Below are positions 8,251 to 20,300 of a DNA stretch of 64,000 nt, piece by piece. This DNA is from Propionivibrio dicarboxylicus. Lineage in GTDB: Bacteria > Pseudomonadota > Gammaproteobacteria > Burkholderiales > Rhodocyclaceae. A model generated the notes under the pieces. It ran no database searches, was not told the DNA's origin, and saw only the letters and a program-made list of their open reading frames with translations. The DNA lies in NCBI GenBank assembly GCA_945902805.1, contig CAMDMZ010000017.1, forward strand, positions 1 to 64,000. Direction: 5' to 3'. Both the position numbers and the translations under genes were made by a program. Position 1 is the first letter of the stretch. Every line of letters starts with the position of its first letter.

Positions 8251-8293
8251 TCAAAATAAATACGACCCCGACCACTTTACGCGGTCGGGGTCG
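8251..8293 (-). terminator. Rho-independent terminator of the giant gene
   Basis: On the minus strand CGACCCCGACC (8293-8283) pairs perfectly over 11 bases with GGTCGGGGTCG (8273-8263), with a 9-base loop, followed by TATTTATTTTGA. It lies 28 bases after the giant gene stop codon and isolates it from rdgC. Confidence 0.9.
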
Positions 8294-8321
8294 AGGGTAC
8301 AACACTGTACCGCTGAATGAA

Positions 8322-11300
8322 TTACGGCAGCGTTGGATCGTGGTGCATATTCACACCGATCAGCAGTTGCAGGTTGTCATACTGCAGGATGTGATAGGCC
8401 TCGCCATCGACCAAGGTCATACCATTATCCTGCCACTGACCCTGCGGGCCGGTGAGTTGGACGACATCCTGCGCGTCTCCCTGCACCACCATCTGGACAT
8501 GTCCTGAACCTGTCTGTTCATTGACCACCAGATCCTTCTGGCCAAAGACTTGGACATCTGCCGCACTTATCTTCAAGGTCTCCGCCTTCCCGTCATTGGC
8601 GAGATTGATTTCAGCCAAGGTACCTTGCGCTACAACGGAAGGATCTACGTTGGCGAGATCAACCGTTCCCGGCGACGTCGGATTGATGGCTAACCAGACA
8701 TCGGCCAGCGCATGCTGCTTGCCATCGGTCGTTGTGTAGCTTGACGACAGACCAATCCAGTTGCCTTGATCCAGGATCGACGTCTGCTGGGCGTCCAGAT
8801 CAATCTGTGCGATGCCCAAGTCATTCAGCGAATGCAACTCTCCATCTTGCGTCACACCATCCTGATTGGCATCGGTCCAGACCGTCAGATCCTTGAATTG
8901 GGTATCTTGAGCATCGATTACGCCATCGTGGTTCGTGTCAAGTACCGCGAGTGCCTGGTAGCCATTTTCGGCATGGGTACCATCAGCCAACAGCGTCCCT
9001 TGACCAAACAGTTCGCCACCATCGTTGATCGTGCCGTCATGGTTAAGGTCGATTGCCAGGAAACCATCCTGAGCGGACGCCCAGCCAACGTTCTGCACTT
9101 GACCCGTTCCGGTGAGATCGAACTTAACGCCTGCGTCAGCGCTCACAGTTCTCACACCATCGCCGTTAAGGTCAAAGATCAGAGGCGTCGCTCCCAGACG
9201 ACTCAACATCAGAGCTGCCTGATCGGTTGTCATCTGGTTAGCAGTACAGTTGTCGCTGAACTGGGTTAGTTGCGCATCCGTCATTGCGCTGAGTTGCTCG
9301 GTACTGAACGCTACCACGTGGCTTGACGGCAGCACAGCAAGATCTGTCGTCTCCAGACCCTTCACCTGGGCCGTAGTGAGACTGGCGAGTTGATCGTTGG
9401 TCAGCGCAAAGATCTGCGTCGTGGACATTGCAGTCAACTGCTCGGTTGTCAGTGCTTGCACTTGATCAGTTGTAAGCGCCACAACCTGCGTCGTCGTGAG
9501 CCGCGCAAGATCAGTGGTTTCGATCTTTGCGACTTGGGCGGCAGTCATCGTAACCAAGTCGGCAGTCTCGATCGCCACAATTTGCGTCGTCGTGAGCGCT
9601 GCAATCTGCTCCGTTGTGAGCGACGGCAGATGATCAACAGTAAGTGCCGCAATCTGCGTGGTCGTAAGTGCAGCAATATCGCTGGTCTCCAACTTTGCAA
9701 TCTGAGAACCGGTGAGAGCTGCAATATCCGTGGTTTCGATCGCTACGATCTGCGTCGTAGTCAATGCCTGAACCTGAGCTGTCGACAGCGCAGCGACCTG
9801 GTCACTCGTCAAAGCCGCGATCTGAGTGGTAGTCATCACTGCAATATCAGTGGTGTTGATCTTTGCGATTTGTTCAGCACTCATTTGCGCAAGATCGGTG
9901 GTCTCAATCGCGACGATTTGCGTCGTCGTCAAGGCCGCCACCTGGGCAGTGAGCAACGCTTGGATCTGTTCCGTAGTAAATGCCTTGATCTGGGTAGTGG
10001 TCATCACGGCGACATCTGCTGTCGTGATCTTCACCACCTGTTCAACGCTCATAGCGGCCAAGTCCGTGGTTTCGATGGCCACAATCTGAGTCGTGGTCAG
10101 TGCTGCGACTTGCCCGGACGTGAGTGCAGCGATCTGCGATGTCACCAAACCCGCAATCTGCGTAGTAGTCAGAGCAGCAGCCTGAACATTGCTAAGGCTA
10201 GAAATCTGCTCGGTACTCAGGGCGCCGATTTGCGTTGTAGAGAGCGCTGCCAAGTCTGTGGTTTCAAGCGCACGAACCTGTGCCGTACCCAAAGCAGCAA
10301 TCTTGTCGGTTGCGAGTACCACGATTTGGGTGGTCGTCAAGGCAGCAACCTGGACAGTGTTCAAGCCCGCAACCTGCGCAGTCGACAATGCTCCAATCTG
10401 CGTCGTCGATAGAACAGCCAAGTCAGTAGTTTCTATTGCCTTGATTTGGGCGCTGGAAATTGCCTGAAGATCGGTGATTTCCATCTTCACAATTTGCGTC
10501 GTAGATAAGGCGCCGATTTGTGCATTGGTCAGACCAGGGATCTGTCCAGCCGTGAGTGCAACGACTTGATTGGTTGTAAGGACTGCAATATCTGTAGTAG
10601 TCAAGCCTGATATCTGGGCACTGGATAGAGCTGCCAAGTCACTCGTTTGCAGTTCTACAATCTGTGTCGTCGTTAGCACTGCCAACTGCGCATTCGTTAG
10701 GCCGGCCATTTGCGACGTGGTCAATGCAGCAATTTGCGTGGTCGACAGCGCATCTATATTGGTGGTTGATAGCTTGCCAATCTGGACACTTGTCAGCGCT
10801 GAAATATCTGTATCCAAGATACCGAGCTGGGTCGTCGAAAGCGCCGCGATGCCGGCGGTACCAATAGCAGCGAGCTGTGTCGTGTCCAGAGAACCAAACT
10901 GCGTAGTGGTCAATGATGAAACTTGGGCGCTGGTTAGCCCGGCAATACCATCCACTGCGAAGCCATTCAACTGCGTCGTTGTCAAAACCGCCAGATCTGT
11001 AGTCTCAATCGCCGCGATCTGAGATGCACGCAACGCTGCGATATCCTGACTTTCGAGCCCCACAATCTGGGTAGTCGTCAGTTCTTGTATCTGGTCCGTG
11101 GTTAAGCCCACTACTTGATCAGTGGTCAAAGCCGCTATCTGAGTCGTCGTCAAACTTACGAGTTCGGTTGTTTGAATCGCACGGATTTGTGAACTTGTCA
11201 GTGCGGCAATCTGACTCGGCTTGAATTCCGCAAAATCTGTGGCGTCCTTTGTCAAGGCCACAATCTGTGCCGTTGTTAGAGCAGCCACCTGCTCTGTCGT

Positions 11301-14300
11301 CAGTTCAACCAGTTGGGTCGACGTCAGGGCCGCGAGATCTGTAGTTTCCAGGGCTCGGACTTGCGAACTTGTAAAGAGAACGAGGTCTTGAGTATCAATC
11401 GCAACCATCTGGGTCGTAGTCAGGGCGGCGATCTGATCAGTCTTCAGTCCGGCGATCTGTTCAGACGTCAAGGCCGTAATCTGGGTCGTGGAGAGTGTGG
11501 CCAAATCAGTGGTCGAAATTGCACGGATTTGCAGACTTGTAATTGCACCGATCTTCGCCACGTCGAGCGCCCCAAGCTGGGTCGTTGTGAGTACCGCAAC
11601 CTGTGCAGTCGAGAGGCCAGCCACTTGATCAGTCGTAAGGCCACCGATCTGCGTAGTCGTGAGTTTAGCCAGGTCGGTAGTCTCGATAGCCTTGATCTTG
11701 TCGCTGGACAATGCAGCCAGATCTGTTACTTCAAGCGCCACGATTTGCGTCGTGGTCAAGGCACCAATCTGCGCACTGGTGAGCCCTGGAATCTGATCGG
11801 TTGTCAAGGCGGCCACTTGCGTAGTGGTTAGCGCGGCGACACTTGCATTGCTGAGTGCTGCCACTTGTGCAGAAGTAAGCGCCACCAGATCCGTGGTTTC
11901 GATTGCTCCAACCTGGGTTGTCGACAGAACTCCAACGCCCGATGTACTGATTGCGCCGACTTGGTCAGACGTCAGAGCGGCAATCTGGGTTGTAGAGAGT
12001 TTCGCCACTTGAGCTGTGGTCAGCGCCGCGATGGCGGAAGTACTGATCGCGGCAATTTCTGTCGTCGTCAGGACACCAACCTGTGTGGTGTTTAAGGCGG
12101 CAATGCCCGCTGTACTAATCGCCTGAATCTGGTCGGTAGTCAGCTTCGCCAGATCGGTTGTCTCGATAGCTTGCAACTGAGCTGTCGAAAGTACCGCGAT
12201 ATCAGAAGATTCGATACCAACAATTTGCGTAGTGGTCAAAGCGGCAATCTGAGTTGTTGTCATTGCCTGAACTTGTTTGGTCGTCAAAGCACCAATCTGA
12301 TCAGACGTTAGCCCGGCAAGACTGGTGGTGGTGATGGCGGCCATTTGGGCGCTGGTTAAGGCAGCGAGATCAACAGCTTCAATCTGTGCCATTTGTGTCG
12401 TCGTGAGTACAGCAACCTGGCTCGTTCCGAGATTCGCAACCTGTGCCGTATTCAGAGCCACGATCTGGTCGGTCGTGAGGACGGCAATCTGGGTGGTCGT
12501 CAAGCCTGGCAAGGCCGAAGTCTTGATCGCAGCAATTTGATCAGCCGTAAGCGCAACCAGGTCCGTGGTTTCAAATGCCCCAACCTGTGCGCTACTCAAG
12601 GCGGCGATATCCGAGCTTTCAATAGCCGCCGCTGTTGTCGGTTTCAATACCTTGATCTGCCCCGTCGTCAGCGCAGAAACTTGTGCGGTCGTCAATCCGG
12701 CGATTTGATCTGTCGTAATTCCGGCAAAGGCCGTTGTAGTCAATGCAACTATCTGGCTGGAAGCTAACTTTGCGATTTCTGCGACGCCCATTGCCGCCAG
12801 CTGCGTTGAAGTCAGAGCGGCAACCTGTTCGGTCGTCATGACTGAGACCTGCCGGGTTGTCAATGCCTCTATTTGGGCATTTGTCAAGGTTGTCAACACG
12901 GAAAGTTGCGTCGTAGACATACCGATAATCGCATCGGTACTTATTGCGGCGACCTGTTCCGGAGTGAAAGCTACCAAGTCGGTGGTTTCAATAGCCGCGA
13001 CCTGGGCGGCACTCAGTGCAGCGACATCCGAAGTTTGGATCGAGGCCGCCTGAGTCGAAGTCAAGGCTGCGACTTGCCCAGTCGTAAGGGCGGCGAATTG
13101 CGAAGAAACCATCGCCACGATTTGGTCGGTAGTAAGAGCCGCAAAGTCTGTGGTCTCAATCGCCCGAACCTGTTCCGTAGCCATCTTGGCCACATCAGAC
13201 GCATCAATTGCTGCGATCTGTGTCGTCGTCAAGGCCTTTACCTGGTCGGTCTTCAACCCCATTACCTGGGCAGAGCTCAGCGCTTGGACTTGCGCCGTTG
13301 TTAGCGCTGCAATATCTGTGGTTTCTATCGCAGCAATCTGATCAGTGCTGAGCTTGATCAGATCCGATGTTTCAATCGCGGCGATCTGTGTTGTTGATAG
13401 ACCGGCGATCTGCGCTGCGGTAAGCGCCATAGCTTGAGCAGTCGTCATGGCAGCGATGTCAGTTGCATCAAAGGCCGCCAGCTGGGTCGTCGTAATGCTT
13501 GCAAACGCTGCCGTATTAATTGCCGCAATCTGGGCAGTCGTCAGCTCGGCAAGTTCTGTTGTCGCTACAGCCTTCAACTGCGAACCGGTGAGTATGGCGA
13601 TGTCCGAAGTTTCTATCGCGGCAATTTGGGTTGAAGTTAGAAGCCCGATCTGATCACTGGTCATCGCTTCGAACTGCGACGTCTTCATTGCTGCAATTTG
13701 TGACGTTGTCAAGACCACCAGATCCGTTGTATCCAAAGCTCTGACCTGCGCAGTCGACAAGTTGGCAATGTCAGAGGTTTCAATGGCCACGATCTGCGTC
13801 GTGGTCAGCGCCTTGATCTGGGCATTGGTCAAAGCACCAACCTGCGAACTGTTGAGCGCCGCGATTTGCGTTGGGGTCATCACGGCAATCGCATCCGTCG
13901 AGATGCGTTCGACCTGTGATGTGGTCATCTTCGCCAAATCTGCGACTTCGATGGCAACAATCTGTGTCGTCGTCAAGGCCGCAACCTGACTCGAGGCGAG
14001 CTCGCCGATCTGTGCCGTGGTCAGCGCTGCGACCTGGGTAGTTGTGAGCTGAGCAATCTGTAGCGTGGTCAGTGCAGCTAGCGCGGTCGTGTTGATTGCG
14101 CCAATCTGCTGCGCCGTGAGGACAACAAGATCGGTCGTCTCGAGGCCTTTGATTTGGCTTGTGCCGAGCTGAGCGATATCCGAGGTTTGAATCACGGCAA
14201 CCTGCGTCGTAGTCAATGCCGCCAACTGCTGCGATGTTAGCTGTGCAACCTGTGCCGTGGTAAGTCCAACGACCTGATCAGTACTCAGGACTCCGATTTG

Positions 14301-17300
14301 GGACGTCGTAAGCGCTTCAATTTGAGTCGTCGTGAGTGCAGCAATTTGATTGACGCTGAGATTCACCAAGTCGGTTGTTTCGATGGCCCTGATTTGTGCT
14401 GTCGTCAGTGTCGCAAGATCGGAGGTCTGGATGTCTGCAATCTGAGAACTGGTAAGAGCAGCTATCTGTGAGCTTGTAAGTGAAGCAATTTGGGTCGTCG
14501 TGAAGGCAGCTATTTGTCCTGCGGTAAGAACTGCTATGTCCGTCGTTTCAATCTTAGCTACTTGGTCAACGCTGAGAGTCGCGATGTCTGATGTCTGCAT
14601 CGTGGCGATCTGCGTAGTTGTGAGTGCGGCTACCTGTGCCGTCGTGAGTGCGGCTACCTGAGTTGTGGTGAGCCCGACAACTTGGTCAGTAGTCAATGCG
14701 CCGACTTGGGTGGCGGTCAGGGCAGCAACCTGCGTGGTTGTCAGTGCAACCATCTGACTTGAGACGATCTGAGCAAGATCGGTAGTCTCAAGAGCTCTGA
14801 TCTGAGCTGTGCTCAAGACAGTCAAGTCGGTCGTCTGGATAGCCACGACCTGTTCTGTAACCAAAGCTGCGACCTGAGCAGTGGTCAATGCTCCAAACTG
14901 GGTGGTCGTCAGGGCAGCAATTTGAGCTGGCGTGAGTACCGCGATATCGGTGGTCTCAATCTTGACGATTTGATCAGTAGTCAAAGCAGCCAAATCGGAC
15001 GTCTGTATTTCCACAAACTGGGTCGTTGTCAGGCCGGCGATTTGGGCAGTCGTGAGGGCAACCATCTGGGTCGTCGTCAGCGCTACGATCTGGTCGGTCG
15101 TTAGAGCGCCGATTTGTGTCGTATTCAATGCTGCCACCTGGGTTGTCGTCAGGGCGGCGACTTGAGCTGCAGACAATTGCACCAAGTCCGTCGTCTGTAA
15201 GGCTCGCAACTGGACTGTGGTCAAGGCGGCAAGATCGGTGGTCTCCATTCCGGCGACCTGCTGGCTGCCGAGAGCAGCTATTTGTGATGTTGACAGCGCA
15301 GCAACTTGAGTGGTCGTTAAAGCGGCGACTTGAAGGACGCTTAAGGCAGCCAGGTCTGTAGTTTCCAGCTTGATGATCTGGTCTGTGGTTAGTACGGCGA
15401 TATCCGAAGTTTGCATCTCGGCTATCTGTGTCGTTGTGAGCGCAGCGATTTGTGCGGTAGTCAGCGCGGCCACTTGAGTGGTCGTTAAGCCAACCACTTG
15501 ATCGGTGGTCAATATCGCGAACTGGGTGGTGGTCAGAGACTGAAGCTGGGTTGTCGTAAGTGCCGAGATTTGACCTGTTGTCAGATTGACCAGATCAGTT
15601 GTCTCGATTGCGCGTAATTGGTTAGCCGACAATACAACCAGATCCGTCGTCTGAATTTCAGAGATCTGTGACGTCCCCATTGCCGCAATCTGCGTAGTGC
15701 TGAGTGACCCAACCTGGGTCGTCGTTAGCGCCGCGATCTGATTACCCGAAAGAACAGCAATGTCGGTGGTCTCAATCGCACCGATCTGGCTTGTAGCAAG
15801 AGCGGCGAGGTCGGACGTCTGCATCTGCGCGATCTGCGTCGAGGTCAATGCGGCGATCTGAGCGGTCCCAAGAGCCCCAAACTGGGTGGTTGTCAGATCA
15901 ACGATCTGATCCGTTGTAAGTTTGGCGATCTGGGTAGTGCTAAGCGCACCGACCTGTGTCGTCGATAGTACAGATAATTGGCTCGCGCTCAATTGAACCA
16001 AGTCAGCGGTTTCCAATGCCGCAATCTGCGTTGTGCTGAAAACGGCAAGGTCGGTAGTTTGAATCGCTTCCACTTGTGCCGTCGTCAGCGCCGCAATCTG
16101 CGAAGTTTGTAACGCGGTGAACTGTGTCGTAGACAACGCAACGATCTGCTCGGTACCAAGTGCGGCCACTTGCGTCGTGGTCAAAGCAGCCATCTCTGTT
16201 GTTGTCAAACCACCTAACTGAGCAACGCTAAGGTTCGCCAGCGTCGTGGTTGTCAAACTAGCCAGCTGTGTGGTCGTCAGGGCACTGATAGCCGTCGCGT
16301 TCAAAACGGCGATTTGGTCGCTGGACATCGCACTAACTTGTGTGCCTGTCAGAACCGCACTCGTCAAGGCACTCACTTGCGCAGTGCTCAGAACGGCGAT
16401 GTCAGTGGTCTCAATCGCCTGGATCTGGCTACTGTTTAGCTTGGCCAGATCGGATGTTTCCATCTGGGCAATCTGCGTTGTCGTCAGTGCGGCAATCTGA
16501 CTCGTGGTCAACGCTGCCACCTGGGTAGTGGTAATCGCGACAATCTGGTCTGTTGTCAAAGACGCAATTTGTGTCGTTGTGAACGAAGCCATCTGCGACG
16601 TTGTCAGCACCTTGGTCTGATCTGTCGACATCGCGGCAAGGTCAGTTGTCTGTAGGGCCGCAATTTGTGTGGTAGCCAATGCGACCAAATCGCTGGTTTC
16701 AATCGCGGCGACTTGCGTTGTGCTCAGCGCTGCAACCTGCGTAGTCGTTAGCCCGGCCATCTGTCCAGTAACAAATCCAGCTATTTGAGCTGTGCCAAGC
16801 ACCGCAAGATCAGTTGTCTCGAGTGCGCCCGTTTGTGCGCTGGTAAGTTTTCCAAACTGACTTGCATCCAAGGCTGCAACTTGAGTGGTCGTTAGCGCGG
16901 CAATCTGCGCCGTACCAAGACTAATGACTTGCGCCGAGGACAACGAATTCAACTGCGAAGATGTCAGTGACGCAATGTCCGTGGTCTCAATCGCCTGAAG
17001 TTGGGCAACGGAGAACTTAGCCAGATCGGCGGTCTCGATAGCAGCAATCTGCGTAGTTGTCAGGGCAGCGACTTGCGTGGTTGTCAACCCGGTGACTTGA
17101 CCGGTTACCAAAGCGGCAATTTGAGTTGTCGTCAGCACCGCCAGATCGGTTGTTTCGATTGCACCCACTTGGGCAGCTGTCATCGCGGCCAAGTCGGTGG
17201 TTTCGAGTGCCACCATTTGGGTTGTGGTTAGCGCAGCGACTTGGGTCGTGGAGAGCGCGACAATTTGTTCGGTGGATACGGCAGCAATCTCTGTGGTCGT

Positions 17301-20300
17301 CAAAACAGCGACTTGGGTGGTCGTGAGACCCGCCAAAGGCAACGCCGCGAACTGTCCCGAGTTTAGGAGAACCAAATCAGTGGTTTCTAGTGCGCCAACC
17401 TGGGTTGCACCTAAACGTCCGACATCCGTCGTTTCCAACACGGCGATCTGGGTTGTTGTAAAGGCCGCCACCTGAGTAGTAGTCAAGCCGGGAATTTGCG
17501 CAGTCGTCAAAGCGGCGATCTGCGTTGTCGAAAGTGCGACAAGATCAGTAGTTTCAATTGCCGAAATCTGCTTGGATGTCAATGCGATGAGATCGGTGGT
17601 CTCAATAGCCACGATATTCGCCGCCGTTAGTGCAGACATCTGTGTTGTCGATAGGGCGGCGATTTGATCGGACGCCATAGCAGCTACTTGCGTAGTCGAA
17701 AGTACAGCAATTTGCGTCGTCGTCAGCGATTTCAGACTCAAAGTGCTTATCGACGCAATCTGTGAGCTTGACAATATCGCAAGATCAGTTGTCTCGATCG
17801 CGGCAATCTGTACGCTGCTTAGCGCCGCAACGTCTGTCGTCTCAATTGCAGCAATTTGCGTCGTTGTGAGTGCAGCGACCTGGGTTGTCGTCAAGCCGGC
17901 GATCTGTCCTGTGGTCAGCGCAGCCACCTGGGTCGTACTTAGTCCTGAAACATCAGCACCCAAGGCCCCAATTTGAATCGCGTTCAAGGCAGCCAAGTCT
18001 GTGGTCTCGAGCTCGGCGATCTGCGTTGTTGTGAGCGCAGCAACCTGCGTTGTTGTCAGCGCACCCAGTTGCGATGAGAGCAGACCGGATATCTGAGTCG
18101 TCGTCAGTGCCGCGACGTCCGGAGTCTCAAATGCCTTGATCTGGACGGCGGAGAACTTGGCAAGATCGGTCGTCTCGATCGCCACCACCTGAGTCGTGGT
18201 CAGTGCGGCGATCTGCGAATCCTTGAGTGATCCAATCTGTGCCGTACCCAAATCGGCGATCTGGGTAGTGGTCAATGCGGCAATCTGTGTGGTTGTAAAT
18301 CCTCCCAGGGTCGCCGCGCTGAGCGAGCCGACATCAATCTGTGCGAGATCAGTCGTATCCAGCGTACCTACTTGCGATGTACTGATCGAGCCTATCGTGG
18401 TCGTCGACAACACTGCCAACTGCGTCGTAGTGAGGGCGACGAACTGGGTCGTGGTCAAGGCAGCGATTTGGGCATTCGCCAACGCTCCCACTTGAGTTGT
18501 CGAAAGTTGAGCCAAATCAGTCGTCTCGAGGGCGCGCACCTGTAGCGTTGTCAGTTTCGCGAGATCGGTCGTTTCAAGTGCGGCAACCTGTGTCGTCGTC
18601 AATGCAGAAATTTGCGTCGTCGTCAGACTGACCGTCTGTGCCGTTGTCAAGGCAGCGATTTGGGTTGTAGTGAGTGTCTGCAGCTGCGAAGTATTCATTC
18701 CCGCAATGGCACCTGAACCAATCGCGGCAATTTGAGATGTACTGAGCTTGACTAGATCAGTAGTTTCCAATGCATTCAACTGACCCGAGCTTAAACGCGC
18801 CACATCCGTGGTTTCAAGAACCGCAATCTGGGTTGTCGTCAGGGCGGCAACTTGGGTCGTTGTTAGACCAGCAACTTGAGCTGTCGTGAGCGCACCAACC
18901 TGTGTCGTGGTCAGCGCGACAAGATCAGTGGTCTCAAGCGCTCCGATCTGAGCCGAACTCAGGGCGACCAAGTCGCTTGTTTCGAAGGCCGCGACCTGTG
19001 TCGTAGTCAGTACTTGGATCTGTGTCGCGGATAAACCCGCCATCTGACCAGTCGAAAACGCGCCAATCTGGGTCGTGGTCAGCGCAGAAATATCAGTGGT
19101 TTCAATGGCACGAATCTGCGCCGTTGTTAGCCGAACAAGGTCTGTGGTTTCGATGGCAACGACTTGAGTTGTTGTCAGCGCGCCAATCTGCGTGGTCGTC
19201 AGTCCACCCACCTGTACCGTCGTGAGTGCTGCTATCTCGGTCGTGGTCAAGGCAGCCATTTGCGTGGTGGTCAAGCCCTTCAGCCCGCCGGCGCTTATCG
19301 CGGCGAGTTGGGTAGTCGTCAGCGCCACCAAGTCTGTTGTCTCTATAGCAGCAGTCTGTATCGACGAAAGTTGCGCGATATCGGTCTTCTCGATTGCAGC
19401 GATCTGGGTCGTGGTCAGCCCTGCTATCTGGGTGGTAGTCAATCCGGCAATCTGATTTACGGTCAGGGCGGCGATCTGGGTCGTACTGAATTGCGCCAGG
19501 CTTCCGTCCAACGCCTGGATCTGAGCCGAACTCAAACCCACCAAATCGGTGGTTTCCAACGGAGCGACTTGCGTGGTGCTCAGCGCAGCGAGTTGAGTTG
19601 TGGTCAATGCAGAGAGTTGACCTGGGAGAAATGCCTTGACCTGCGTGGTCGTCAGCGCTGCAAGATCAGTGGTCTCAAAGGCCTTGATTTGCAGAGCGGT
19701 AAATCTGGCCAGATCGGTAGTCTCGATTTCCACCACTTGGGTGGTTGTCAGTGCAGCAATCTGTGAGGTTTTCAGGGCAGCGATCTGTCCGGTACTTAAA
19801 TCTGCGATCTGGGTCGTCGATAACGAAGCAACCTGGGTGGTTGTCAATCCACCAATGGCCGAAGAGCTAAGTGAGCCGAGATCCATCACGCCCAAGTCGG
19901 TTGTATCAAGTGCCGCAATCTGTACAGAGCCAATCGCAAGAAGGTCAGTCGTTTGGAATGCCGCCAGCTGAGTGGTCGTGAGTGCCACAAACTGAGTAGT
20001 CGTCAGGGCTGCGACCTGTCCGGTCACCAGTGCGCCAATCTGGGTGGTACTTAGAGCGGCAAGATCAGTCGTCTCCATCGCTCGTATTTGCGCGGTACCG
20101 AGCTTTTCAAAATCGGATGTTTCCAGCGCGACAATCTGTGTCGTCGTAAGTGCAGCAACCTGCGTCGTCGTCAAGGCGGCGATCTGCCCCGTTGTGAATG
20201 CGGCCACCTGTGAGGTCGTCAATTCTGCGAGATCGGTCGTTTCGATGGCCGCAACCTGGGCCACCTTCAACGCTTTCAGATCCTCAGTCTCAATGGCGAC

